64,000 nucleotides of DNA from Aphidius gifuensis. Its lineage: Eukaryota > Arthropoda > Insecta > Hymenoptera > Braconidae. The stretch is from assembly GCF_014905175.1 (NCBI RefSeq), contig NC_057788.1:29358154-29422153 (forward strand), in the 5' to 3' direction. The notes beneath the pieces were generated by a model. It searched no databases, was not told the DNA's origin, and worked only from the letters and a program-made list of their open reading frames with translations. Position numbers and translations under genes: made by a program. Each line of letters begins with the position of its first letter. Positions within the stretch are counted from its first letter, which is position 1. Shown piece by piece: positions 49,901-63,084 of the stretch.

Positions 49901-52900
49901 TTTTCATGAAATTATGCTTCTACTATTTAAAGGACAAAATAAAGATAATTTAACGACACAAATTTCTATTCCAAGTATAGTATTTTCTAAACAATATACC
50001 ATACAACATTAAAATTTATATTCAAAAAAAAAAAAATTATCTTACCGACAGGTGATTGGATTGTTCGATATAGTTTTTGATCATTTTAGCTATGCCACTT
50101 TACCACAATAGATATACACACACATTCATCATCAAACAACCGAAACGAAAAAAATGAAAAATAGAAAAAAAAAATAGTCACTGTGTGTGTATTTCTCATT
50201 CTTTGATGCACAGGTTTTGATCTTTTTTTTTTTTTCGCAGGAAGCAATTTTAGCCTAGGGTTTCTCCATCTCATTTTGTTTTTATATATATATATATTTT
50301 TCATCATCATCATCATCATCATTTTTTTTTGGTCATCTAACATAATTACCCAGATCCTCCCATTTTTTTTTTCTCTCTCCTCATTCTCTATATAGCTATA
50401 TATATTTATTTTTTCTTTTGTCCATGAACGACACGCAAACTACACACTCTTTTTGATCAAATATTTTTTTGACTATCTAAAAAATATAAAACGCATTTTA
50501 AACCCATGTCATTAGGTGAAACAAAAATCATATTTAAACACACCTGTTTATAATAATATAATGTCATTTGAATTGTCATTTATAAATTTTTTTATTTTCA
50601 TACAAAAAAGTATTATATATTTCTAATTTATTTGATGTACATTAAGCTCATTTATATGAGCTTTTTTTAAAAAAATAAATGACGTATAAATAAAGCTCAA
50701 TAAATATTAATTAATTATTACAGGTCAAGCTGGTGTTAATCAATTGGGTGGTGTATTTGTTAATGGTAGACCATTACCAGATTGTGTTAGACAAAGAATT
50801 GTACAATTGGCATTAATTGGTGTACGACCTTGTGATATATCACGACAATTATTAGTATCACATGGTTGTGTATCTAAAATACTAACAAGATTTTATGAAA
50901 CTGGTAGCATCAGACCAGGCAGTATTGGTGGTAGTAAAACAAAGGTAAGATTAATCATTCAGCCATTCAACAAACAAACAATAAAAACAAACAAAACATG
51001 GGTTAATTTAAGCTTCAATTTATATAAATTCTAATTAACATAAAAAAAATCCTAGATACAAATAAACGTGTCGATAAAATTAAATAGATGATCCAAATAA
51101 TTCGAAATAATTTTTTTTATATATTTATCTACAAAAAAAAAAAATATTATAATTATAATTTGTTTAAATTGTTTTTAATTATTAAATTTAATTTTTTTTG
51201 ATTGTTTTGTTTGTTTTTATACTTTGTTTTACTCTTAATTTTAAAAATAATTTACAATGAATAATGAATAATTTACATGAACGAGATGTTGGTTTAAATC
51301 GACTCCAATAATTTGTGTTGGTGTTTGTATTTAAACTTGTAATTGTAATTATCCAAACACCTTGTTCATTGGATATTTGCATAATTTCATGGCACTTAAG
51401 TGTATCCATCCAATACATGTTAGTTATTTTATTTTATTTTATTTTTTTTCACTCGTTTATTTCAATTTGTACAGATCAAGTTTAACAGTAAATATAAAAA
51501 TGCTTTTATATAATAAAAATAAATATAATAAACATATGAAAAAAAAAAAAAATATATAATTATTTTATTTGGATTATTTGGTATATAAATGATTAATATT
51601 ATTTTACAAAATGACATGGGAACCAGTGTTAATTTTATGTCATATGTGAGGATAGTATGTAGCATCGTAAAAAGACATCTTGATATTTATATATTATTTT
51701 TAAAAAATATAAAAAAAATTTACAGGGAAGAAGGTAAATTACCAGCAATATCAGACCACACTGTATGACACTAATGATAATTTAATTATATACCTCCTGT
51801 GTATTAAATTCTTCAGCAAATGAATATTTAAAAAAGGCATATTTATATTTCTATTTTTTCAATATTTCTTAACTAATTAATTTATTGCAATATATTAAAA
51901 AATATATAATAAAAAGTACATTAAATTAATATTATATTTTTATATTTTTAATTTATTTACAAATACTTTTTTTTGATAACTTTATTCAATTATATTTTAA
52001 GTGTTTTAAGAAATATTATAAATTAAATTTAATTAATAATCATTTTAATATTATTATTTGATAATTGATTTGTAAAATTAATAGTTAAATTATCTGGTAA
52101 TCTACACGTGTATTTTTTTTTACATACTTTTGACAATATTTATTTAAGAATGTTATGCAATGTGTGCTGGTAAATATTACTATTTTATTTTTTTTTCAGT
52201 TAAATACTGTAGATGAAAATTGTAGTTAAAAATGAAATAAAAAATAATAATAATTTAGCCAGCGATATCAAGATAGTAAATGAGTTTCAAACACGACAAA
52301 AATAAATATTATAAAATGAAAAATTCATAGTTATGGTTTAGAGCTATATGATGAACTTGATATTCACATACATAAATAATAAAAAAATATATATAAAATT
52401 ATATTATTGTCAGTCTACTTCGTGTAACATTTGTACCAACTAATAATTTTCTCACATAATTTCAAATACTAAAAATTCCATGTACTGCAATCTGGCCACA
52501 TGAAAAATAAAAAAAAAATAACAAGAAAATCAATTGTAAAATAAATAATATATGAACAAGATCAATACTCATATGCAGAAAAAAAATTTTAAAAACATTT
52601 TTTTTTCATTCAATCAGATAATTCCAAAAAAAAAAAATAGAATAATTTTCCAAAACAAAACGAAAAAAATTTTAAAACAAGTGCATTTTTTTATTTCTAC
52701 ATAAAACTAAAAAATATATATTAATTATAAAAATGACAAATAAATAATTAATAAAAAATAGAAAATTTTTAATTTCATAATTATGAAAAAACAATTATTT
52801 AACAATAATAAAAAAAGCATTAAGGATATATATATGAAAAAAAAAAAAAAAAAAAAAAATTTGAGGAAATGTTGAAATAGACAAGTATGCCAGGGTTAAT

Positions 52901-55900
52901 GGTAGCTATATCCTTATCAGTGATGAGCAGGCAAGAGTGACGACTGTCGACAATGATATAGATAACCCCTCGAAGATATAATTATTGAGTCGGTCAACCT
53001 GTTCGTAACCGTTTGTATTATCTAGACGTTAGCCACAACCAGATGTGTTACCTTTCTCTCCTTTCCCTCTTGACTCTCTTACTTGCACAATTATAACAAT
53101 CCACACAGTGAGAGAGGGAGAGACTGCAGAGATCAAGAGAGACTGATAAAGAGAGTAACAATTTCCCTTGATGATCACTTGATGCACTTTGTGTTGCAAT
53201 TGTTCCTAGCTAACTTGTAATCTATATATAGAAACCTTGGTATTATTACAACAAAACAATTTTAGTATATGCTATATATATGTGCAATGTGTGTTGATAT
53301 ATTAAGAGCGGTGTATTTATGTGAAGGACAAAAATGACGAAGGGGTAATTGTCGCCACGACGGAAGTGTTAGATTATAATCTGAGATGCTCCCTGGGGTT
53401 GACACGCAATGAGTTACCCTCTGGAACCCCCGTAACACTTGAATATTAAATACATTTTTTTTTTTTTTTTTATTATAAATATTTTATTTGATATTTAATG
53501 GGTACTGTGTGGATGTATACATGCGTTTATGTTTGGGTAAATTATGTCGATATTTATATGACCTATAGCATCAAAATAAATATTATCATGATAAACAATT
53601 GTACTGTTGTCGTTATGCTTAACCTACGTTTTCCGTTTTTTTTTTTTTTTATCAATCTTGATTAGAGGTAAATTTTTTTATAATAAATTTACTATTATTC
53701 ACGGCTAATTATTGTTATTATTATTTATTTTTTTTGCTTGAAATAAAGGAGGGTAATTATTTTTTTTTTTTTCGAATTTCGAATTTCGAATTTTTTTAGT
53801 AGAAAAAATTTCGATTAGAAATTTGTTTTTTAAATTGATTATTTAAATTATTTTATTTTTATTGTAATTTATTTATTTAAAATGATATTATTTTAGCAAT
53901 TTTATATTGATTATTTGAAATAAATAATATAATTTATTATTAAAATGATAATTTTATAGTTAAAAATAGTTATTTATTTTGTCCTAGTTTGATAAGACTT
54001 TTTTCCTTGAATCATATATATTACTAGATGACCCCCGCTGATATTTAATTCTCAATCACTACTATGAATCTCAAAAATAAAAAAAAAAATCACCAAAATA
54101 AAAATCTCGTTTACAGTCAGGGTGTATGCGTATAAAATTTCCATCACGTTAACATAAAATTATCCGGTTGGGGTTACCCTCATGTATCAATTTGCAATTC
54201 AAATTTATTTAAGTGATACAGTGATTTTGAGAACCACTGAAAAATTCAAAAGTGAGAACGACAAATATATGTATATTATTTAAAAAAAAAATTAATAAGA
54301 AAAAGAAAAGGACATAAAATTTAATTTATTTAATTTTTTTTTTTTGTATAAAATAAAAAACAATGTTAAATTCCAGCTATTTTAATTTATAATTTACTTT
54401 TTTTTATATTTTATTTTTGTTACAAATAATATACAAGTTGTGTATGTGGATATTTTGTATAATGATATTGGTGTTGTGGTTTAAAACCACCCTGTGAGCA
54501 AAGTGGAGTTCGTACCAAATGGTTAACATGTTATCTGATTAGTCCCTTCACCTGTGAACGGCATGTGTATTTTCTTGTCGTGTGATCGCATCACTACTTA
54601 TAGCGTTAATTTGCCAAACTCGTCCCCAAAAACGAAAAAAAAAAAACGACATTTACAACAAGGACTAATGCAAAGAAAAAAAAAAAAATTATATACTTAT
54701 AAATAAACATTATATGTTAAATAATTTGAAACTTTAATATATAATTTTGATTAAAACTTTTTGACTTGAAAATTTCAATTGAAATAAATCGTATATACAT
54801 TTAAATTACCTGATTTTTTTTGGTCACTGTATAATTTTTTTTCAAGTGGTGGTTTAATATTAGCTAACTATAAATATATAAATTTAAAATTAAGGTTTCA
54901 TACAGTGTTAGAATTATCAAATGATTAATTAAGTTTATTAAGAAATTTGCATGTACACAATTCTCACGGTTTTGTGGGTAAACTATATTCAAATAACACT
55001 ATTAAGCGTGAATCAAATAAATGATATAACACAAAATGCATATGATAATTATATCAAGAGCAAAATAAACATTTAACTTTATTGCTTTGATAAAAAATTT
55101 AATTTTTTTTATTTAATTTTTAAATAATTATTATTTCACACAGTTGAGTAATAATCATTTTTTATAAATATAAAAAAAATATTTCTAAATTAAATTTTCG
55201 TTAAATTATGCTTCTATCATTTAAACAATACTTCAATATTATTACCCAAAAAGTTTTATTAATTAATTTTAATTATTTTTATTTTTTTTTTCAATTTTAT
55301 AATTTGCTATTACTTGCAGACAAAATTTGGCATTTTTCGCTGCAGGTCATGTTCATCAAAAAAATATTTCTAAATATAATTTTCATGAAATTATGCTTTT
55401 ACTATTTAAAGGACACTTGAATATTTATGTCCTAAAAATTTCATAAATAAATTTCAATTATTTTTATTTTTTTTATTATATTGTATATTAAAAATAAATT
55501 ATAAAATTATTATTTTTTTGTATTGATTTATTTTTTGTGTAACTGTGTGTATATAGACTAACAACCGAGGATTACCGTTGCAGCAAGTAGCAACACCAAC
55601 AGTTGTGAAAAAAATCCTAAGAATGAAACAAGAACAACCAACAATGTTTGCCTGGGAAATAAGAGAACAATTGGTCAGACAAGGTGCATGTGATCCACAA
55701 AGTTTACCATCAGTATCATCAATCAATCGAATACTTCGTGGTGGTGGTCTTCATTCCGATCATCCCAATGTCAATTCACCTTCATCAAGCACCTATCAGT
55801 CACAAGTACCAGCTAATACAGAAGCTAGAGGTAAACTTAATCAACTCACCTAAATATATTTCAATTTTTTTTTTCACCCCCCCAATTTTTCTATACTTAA

Positions 55901-57350
55901 TTTATTATTATTTGTTAACCTTTTTTACTTTGTGTTTTATTTATTCAACTAAATAACCTGCAGATTTTTAAAATGCACGCATAACCACCTGATAATTTTT
56001 TTTCATAAAAAAAAAAAAAAAATATAATATCGCGTGATGAGCAAAAAAAATTTTTATTTTATTTTTTGTTTATTTTAAATTACATTCACACGCATATCAA
56101 ACAGTGAATTACAAGTAATGCACAGTGATCCATTGAATTTTCAAAAAATTCAAAATAATATTTATTTGAAAATAAAAAAACCTTAAAAAACCATAATATT
56201 AAAATCCAATTACCCTGGTTTTCAGATTAAAAAAAAAAAAATTTCACAATTTACATCAAAATTTATCATCATTATTCAAAATAAATTTAATATTTTTTTT
56301 TTTTTGTTTTATTATTTCAACTTAATTGGATCAATTTTAATTCACGCAATATTATTTTTAAATATTCGAAGAATATAAAAATAAATTTGAAAAATAGAGA
56401 TTATTATTTATATACAAAATATTTTTAAAAAAAAATCCTTGAATTTGTTGTCCTACTTTCTTTTTAATTTACATTAAAAATTGGTCTATATATTTTAGCT
56501 AATTTGTGCACCTTTTTTTAAATATATAAAAGCCTAAATTATATATAGATTTTTTGTTTTTTCAGAAGCACTTGTTAGATCGGATTATCAATTATTTTAT
56601 CCTGGATCACTTGGTCCTCTTCACATATCAACATCTGGAGCAAATAATAGAACAGCAACAGCACCAACATGGACACCTGGTTTTTATTCATCACTTTATC
56701 AAGCAACAACATTACATCTTCATCATGGTCTTCAATCATTTACGTGGGTATCATTGCATGAAAAATAACATCATAATAAATATAAAACTAAAATTTTCAT
56801 TTTTAATTACAGTTCAATGGATAATGATCGACTTGCTGAACAACAAAATAATCAAAATCAAGTTGATCTTAAATCAAGCTCAAATTCAATGGCTGGAAGT
56901 GATGATTCACTTGATAAAAGTGATCTAGATGATAATCCTGAATCACAAGACAACTATAAATCACTACAAAATCAACCAGTTATTCTAGAACTCGGACAAA
57001 AAATTGGTAGCGATCGAAGTGCATTTGTTCGTGCCGCACAAAATTCTAAAAATCATTATGATACATCAAGAACAAGTCCAACAAGCTCCCTAACTATTGA
57101 CGATATAAATAATAAAACAATTATTAATAATAATAATAATGACATAAACACATCAAATAATTTAATTGTTGAACAAATTGATAATAGACAACAACAACAA
57201 CAACAGCCGCAAAAAAAACGTAATCCATATTCAATTGAAGAATTATTAAAAAAAGATGAAAATAAAGTAACTATTAAAAGGCCAAGATTAATTGTTGATC
57301 CATCAATTGTTCAACCATGTGGTATTATAGTTGGTGTTAAAGATATTTAA
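46986..57350 (+). CDS. Poxn: Pox neuro, Pax-family transcription factor
   Basis: Paired-domain transcription factor; in Drosophila it specifies poly-innervated chemosensory organs and parts of the brain and genital discs. Five coding exons, 46986-46998, 50724-50944, 55584-55830, 56566-56743 and 56813-57350, give 398 residues (Drosophila about 425). The start MPHTGQAGVNQLGGVFVNGR and the block VSHGCVSKILTRFYETGSIR are those of Pox neuro rather than Pox meso. The RED half reads QVATPTVVKKILRMKQEQPT, MFAWEIREQL and SVSSINRILR. There is no homeodomain. A Q/N-rich C-terminal region ends with NPYSIEELLKK, an eh1/octapeptide-like repressor motif. The exon 4 donor is GTGGGT, chosen because it alone keeps the frame. 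An acceptor at 46956-46957 just before the ATG shows an upstream untranslated exon. The ends of exon 2 and start of exon 3 leave room for an alternative acceptor (see 55557-55583). Confidence 0.95.
46999..50723 (+). other. Pox neuro intron 1
   Basis: 3.7-kb A/T-rich intron. It contains a less AT-rich island at about 48740-48965 (candidate enhancer), copy 1 of a 481-bp direct repeat (49456-49936) and a (TCA)n microsatellite at 50301-50322. No other coding exon recognised. Confidence 0.6.
49456..49936 (+). repeat. 481-bp direct repeat, copy 1 (Pox neuro intron 1)
   Basis: Matches 54935-55415 with constant offset 5479, that is, no net insertion or deletion, and with only about three visible substitutions. 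Each copy contains an internal degenerate pair of about 45 bp (ATATTTCTAAAT...AAATTATGCTTCTA...ATTTAAA, around 49700-49745 and 49887-49930). No flanking target duplication evident. Confidence 0.92.
54935..55415 (+). repeat. 481-bp direct repeat, copy 2 (Pox neuro intron 2)
   Basis: Near-identical to 49456-49936. It ends 141 bp before the upstream acceptor of exon 3. Both copies end at the same AAAGGACA. Confidence 0.92.
55557..55583 (+). promoter_or_regulatory. Alternative acceptor adding nine residues to the paired-domain linker
   Basis: Two AG acceptors 27 bp apart (55555-55556 and 55582-55583) are both in frame with exon 2. Using the first inserts TNNRGLPLQ between GSKTK and QVATP. The upstream site follows a better T/G-rich tract; the downstream site is preceded by a purine-containing stretch but reproduces the family-standard junction. 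Confidence 0.5.
55831..56565 (+). other. Pox neuro intron 3
   Basis: 735-bp intron of A/T runs; nothing further recognised. Confidence 0.6.
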
Positions 57351-59376
57351 ATAAAAATTATTTTATAAAATTAGTTTATCAAAATGTAAATTAATATTGC
57401 ATATTTTAATAATAAGCCATGAATATTTGATTTAATTAAGATTATTAATCAATATTGATCTATTGAAAAAATTATTATTATTTGCATTAGTTATTAATAA
57501 TTTAAATTGAAATAATGACAAATTTAGTGGAAAAAAAATTTAAAATTAAAGGTGTTTATAGTTTGAAGAAAAAAAAAATAATATAAATTATCGTGTATAT
57601 ATAAAATGAATAATAATAAAGGTAAAATTTAACACCTTTAATACTTTGATAAAAATTTTAGTGAAACTTGCATTGTCTTGTATTATATTTTTAAAATGAG
57701 AGAAAAAAAAAAGTGGCAATTTCATCAGCGTGTCGAATTGATAAAATAAAAATATCACAAGACGATGATGGAATTAATATTAATAAAAAAATTTATAATA
57801 AAAAATATATATGTGGAATGTAAACCCAAGGCTGTAAAAATAAAAAAAAATCATGTTGGGATATATCAAAGTTGTAAAACCATAAAACGAGAGTGTCATA
57901 TCATTTTTTTATTTTTTTTGTTTTTTAATTTCCTTTTTTGCTAATAATTTTATTTATTTTTTTTATTTTTTTATATGCAAATATTTACAACAGTAAAAAC
58001 GTATATAGAAAAAAAAATTGATATTTCAAATGACCGAATAAAAATGTTATTAAAAAATTGAAAAAAAAAAAAAATTTTTTTTATTTTTGCAAACAGTTGC
58101 ATTGCTTTTTCTTCTTTACAACGTTGTAAATATTTTTTTATTATTTTTTGCATATTAGTAAGCACATTTTTTGATTGAAAAAAATATATACAATAAAGAT
58201 GTAACCTTTGTAACAAATATTAACACTGGTGTGTTATAAAAATCATGAAAATTAAAATGAAAAATAAAAAAAAAATTATTAGAATATTAAAAATATAAAT
58301 AAAATTATTTAAAATTAAATGTAAATTTATATTATTAATTATTGTGGGAAAATGAGTCTTTGAATTAATAAAAAGAGTATTTTTTTTTAATTTTTTTTTT
58401 TTAATTTTCACGGTGTCTCGTACAAATGATTATTGAATTGCTTGGTACAGTAATACCGACAGTTTTTATGACAATTTTAATATTATCACTAAACTAGCGG
58501 CTTGTTTTATCGAATAATTATTATTTAAAATTTAAAATTATATTTTTTCACATGCATTTATTCACCTGACAACGCAAGAATAACATAAAATTATAACAGA
58601 AATTAAAATAATAATTAATACTCGATTTATGAAATATTAAATATTGAGTACACTGTAAATTTTTATTAGTTAAAATTGCATGTTAGTTTTAATTGATTAA
58701 ATATAATTAAATAATAATAGTGAATATTAATTAGTAAAATATTATAATACACAATAATATGCTTCAATGAAAATTAATTGTAGATTAAATATAAAAAAAT
58801 ATATGATTTATTGTAATTAAATGATATTTAGAAAAATATTAAATATATCTACTAGTCAAAATGTTTTTATAAAATTATTATTAACAACTGCAATTTATTT
58901 TTTTTCCCTACAGAATAAGCCGAGTCACATTTAATAAAGTTATTTTATTTTTTTACATTCGAAAAAAAAAAAATACGTTCAATTTTTAAATTACTTTTCG
59001 AAATTCTTTTTCGAAATTTTATTTCGATAAATTTCGATTCGAAAATTTATTGATATGAAAGAAAAAAATCCATTTAAATTTAAAAACACAACTTTATAAA
59101 TATTTATTCAATTTATCAATAATTTATTTAATTATTTAAAAATTAATAATAATAATAATACACAGTAACAATAAATTTATAGTAAAAAAAAAAAAAATTG
59201 TTATTTAACAAATTTATGAAATAACATAATGATAAATATTTTTGTTAATTAAAAATATCAATTTAAATTAATAATAATAATTGTTTAAAAATCTACTGTT
59301 AAAATTTTAATACAATTTATTATTTTATTTATTTTTTTTGATATTTTGTAACGTTTTTTTTGTTTTATTAATTAAA
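57351..59376. other. Convergent 3' region, Pox neuro / LHFPL-like gene
   Basis: About 2 kb without coding exons. AATAAA words follow the Pox neuro stop at once. A cluster of TTTCGAAA/ATTTCGAT words lies at 58995-59045. It should contain both 3' UTRs. Confidence 0.55.
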
Positions 59377-61854
59377 TTACAATTGAAAATTTCTTTGTGA
59401 ATGATTTAGTGTATTGTTGGATAGAGTATGAACCTGATGAGGACCTGGTGAGTATAAACTGTGATGTGAGTGTGATTTAGCACGTGATAATTCACTGTAA
59501 CGATCTTGTTCAGGTGGTGCAACAAGAAGTACTGGTCTCAATGATAATGATTTTCTTGAACCAGCAACACTTTGAGCTTCATTAACATATCCAGGATTAA
59601 CTTCACCTAAATAAAACAAAAATCCAAATAAATATAAACAAATAAACAAAAATAAATTATCTTATTTTTACCTTTGTATAGAGATCCATTATTAAAAGGT
59701 TCTGGTTGTAATTTAACATGTCTTGCAGCAAGCATAAAAGCCAATATTGCAAGTGTTATTGCATCAAGAGCAGCTATTGCAGCAAGTGGTATTGCCCATC
59801 TTATTGCACAAGCACCTGGATTATACCTAAAAAAATATACATTATAATTTTATAATAATAATTAAACATTCTGTAATTTAATCCTCGTGATGAATAAATA
59901 TGACACTATCACAACATTTTTAAACTAACCTTGTTGATGTTGCTCCACAAACAGCTCGTACTGTTGGTGAATCCCAGCCCAGTGGATAAACACCAACTCC
60001 AATTCCCATACAAATTGCTGAAATTAATATTTAAATAAACAAATATTATTTATTTAAATTGAAAATTAATATATATTATTTATTTTAATTTTATTGTCAG
60101 GGAAAATAATATATAATTCATAAATTGTTTGTACTTTTTCAACAAGTCAAACTGTTTTTGAATTTTTTTTTTTTGTTGGACTGTAAAATTTTCTCACGGT
60201 AGATATTGTTTTTTTTTTTTACGTTTATTAATAAGGTACATTTATAAAAAAAAATATATACGGGTCAAAGAGTGAAAGGTACTGGAAAATATACACATAC
60301 TCAATTCATATCCTAACTGTATTTATATATTTTTTTTTTCATTTATTGCTCGGTTAATTTTAAAACTGCATAACGGATGTCAAGTCTGACTTTTAAAATT
60401 CATATAATTTTATACGTTTAAATAATTACATAAATAAAAATTTAAAAAATTATATATCATCTTGATTGATTGGCACTTGGCAATGATATTTTTCTATTTT
60501 TAAAATATTTCATTTCAAAATAAATCGAAAGTCATGGTGAAATTGACAAATTTGATATTGATCATGATTCAATGTTACTTTCACTGTTCTTTCATGCATG
60601 TAAAAAAAAATTTATATGATTTTATTTATAATTTTTTTTTGCAATTTAAATTTCTAGAAAATTGTTTTTTTTATTTTTTTTTAAATTCAAATACATGCGG
60701 TACTGTTATTTCAGTTAAATAACCAGACAAAAAACCGTTGATGTCGCATGTAGGTCAACACTCAATTCTCTTCTTTATTTATTCATATCGAGATATATTT
60801 TTTTCTCTATTTTTATATTCTAAATAATCAAAAAAATAAAAAGTAAAAAAAAATTGAATAAAAAATTTAAATCATTCATCAAAAAGACTATTTATTTATC
60901 AAAAAAAATCAACAATTTGTTGACGTTGATGAATATATTTCAAGGTTGAATAATCGAAACAAAAAACCACAATAAAATTTCTAAAGAAATAATAGAAAAA
61001 ATAACTAATGTATATATTTAAATTCAGTGAAAGCAAGCCTTCAATTATCAATGAATAATAAATAATATTAATCAAATTACATAAGCACAATAATCAATTT
61101 AAATTACTTTAATCTTGACAACAACAATGAGCAAATATTCACGTGAGAAAATAATTTCTTTTATACTTTCTAAAAATATTTTAGCAATGAAATATTTCAC
61201 CTAAATGTCATACTATATTATTTTAATCTTTTATTATTAATAAAAAAAGTTAATATATATAATTTAAAATAATAGATGTAATAACTTGCCAGATATAATT
61301 TGCATCCATCCACATAGATAGTAAACTTTTGTACTGCGACAAAAGAAAAATAACAACATTGATAATATTGTTACAAATGATATTATAACAGCAAAACCAA
61401 CGAGTATTGTACTTGCACGAAATGGAACATTTAATATTGTAGAAATATCATCAAGTCTTCCAATGCATTCTTCTCCAAAATCACCTGTAATAATCAATAA
61501 TTGACAATTAATCTAGATCATTTTGTTTTGATGTAAAAATTTCATAGTAATTCTACAAGTTTTATTGTAATTTTTTTAATAATAAATTTATAAATTAAAT
61601 TTAATGATTTAATTGATTAATCAAGTAATATTATTACCATTTGCTCCATAACTACAACGTGACCATAAACCAAATCTTCCTGGATTTTCATGCTCAAGAT
61701 CTCCAATCCATTCTGGTGTTACAAATGCAACAGTTCCAATTATTGAATAACATATTGTAAATATTCCCCATAAAACACCAATTGCTTTCGAATTACGTAT
61801 ATAATTTGTTGCATAAATATGAGATGATTCAACGTATTCAATTTTTGAGCCCAT
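59377..61854 (-). CDS. Tmhs: LHFPL-family tetraspan protein (TMHS-like)
   Basis: Four-pass plasma-membrane protein of the LHFPL family; vertebrate members act as auxiliary subunits of hair-cell mechanotransduction channels or GABA-A receptors. Five exons, 61854-61638, 61484-61290, 60017-59930, 59826-59672 and 59606-59377, give 294 residues. TM1 follows NYIRNSKAIGVLWGIFTICY. The first extracellular loop has TPEWIGD, GRFGLW and the ECIGRLDDISTI element. TM2 spans LVGFAVIISFVTILSMLLFFF. CGWMQIIS, YPLGWDSP, RAVCG and CAIRWAIPLAAIAALDAI (TM4) follow. The Ser/His-rich C-terminal tail is cytoplasmic. Intron 2 has a GC donor (TCTG then GCAAGT), the only junction that keeps frame. A 5' UTR intron is indicated by an acceptor just before the start (about 61877) and a donor near 62019. 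Confidence 0.93.
60018..61289 (-). other. GC-AG intron of the LHFPL-like gene
   Basis: 1.27-kb intron, much longer than the other introns of this gene. A less AT-rich patch at 60720-60790 and several short composition-driven frames are the only structure seen. Confidence 0.6.
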
Positions 61855-63084
61855 TTTTATAAATATTTATCTAAAAATAATGAAAAATAATATTAAAATT
61901 GATGTTTTATTTAATTATTAATTAATTAAATTATATTTTTTTTTCTATTTGTACTGAAAGATATATTATTTTTATTATTAAAAAATTAATAATAAATAAA
62001 ATATACTTACATTATTTATTTATTGTATTTTAATAAATTAAATGTCAAATATATTATTTTATTATTTATTATTAATAATAAAATTCTGAAATGAGTAATT
62101 CTGATAGAAACTGGTTTTGCTCCATTGCCAGTAGAAAAATATTTCGAAAATTTTCACTTGTTTACTTTTATATATTCACAATAATATTTGAACAATGTTT
62201 AAAAATTTTTTGAACAATATGTTGTCACTATTTGTGTACAAACCACCAAAAAAAATAATAATAATAAATTTTAAAAAATATATATGAATTTACTGTGACC
62301 TTATTGGTCAATTTGCACTATCGAAAAATCAAAGAAATCAAGCTTCTTTTTTTAAATTGTTGAAACACGTATATTACATGTAAAAATAATTGATTGTTAA
62401 AATTGGTAAAATTAGATTAAACAAATTATTATTGACGTGTATCACTGTGTATCACTCAGGTATTTCAAGATGGCTGTCCAGGTGTAGTGAGAGAGAAACA
62501 AGTTCTCGTAGTTTTCAAAGAAAACAGGTATAGTAAGATCAACAGGTAAGAAGTAGAATGAGCAATATGTATTGGTATAATCCAACACTATAAAAATCCC
62601 ACTCTCAACTCCTCTTTCACTGTCTCTATTATGATTATTATATTTTTATATTTTTACGGAGGTGGGATATTACAGATAGACAGTTCATATTAGGTTCAAA
62701 TGGAAAATTAAAATAAAAGCTACAGCCTGTGATAAAAATAAAATTGTTCAGATGAATAATTAAACTATAAATGACAAAAGAAAATTTGAGACAAATATTC
62801 AAAGTATTATTAAGTCACTTGTGGTTAAAATTTGGGTGAAGGTGTTTTTTTTTTATATAAATTATTGTATTATATTATAGTGTTTTATTATAATTTATTA
62901 CATGTTTGATAATATTTTAAATAATTCATATACATTTTTCATAGAAATTTCATTTTTTGTCTTATGTATTATAAAATCATAAATAAATAATTAATTTCTT
63001 AATTCTACGTACGTCTTTTCCAAATCACCCTGGAGGTAAGACGTTTCGATTCGACTCTGTTTTTAATATTCCTCTTACCGTATC
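61855..63084. other. Upstream region of the LHFPL-like gene
   Basis: The 5' UTR exon and promoter should lie within about 62020-62620; the segment at 62450-62630 is less AT-rich. No other gene recognised. Confidence 0.45.

Larger units (their letters stand above)
50945..55583 (+). other. Pox neuro intron 2
   Basis: 4.6-kb A/T-rich intron. A balanced-composition island at about 52890-53450 includes GAGAGAGGGAGAGA-type GA runs (53108-53155) that could bind GAGA-factor-like proteins. A further island is at about 54470-54630. Copy 2 of the direct repeat (54935-55415) lies near its 3' end. Confidence 0.6.

Noticed and set aside
49729..49953. Duplicated 70-74 codon open frame found in both 481-bp repeats
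   Set aside because: The identical peptide results from the DNA duplication; its composition is that of A/T-rich DNA and there is no start context or domain.
49456..55415. LTRs of a retrotransposon
   Set aside because: The repeats flank a genuine Pox neuro exon, not gag/pol. They lack a clear TG...CA end structure and show no target-site duplication.
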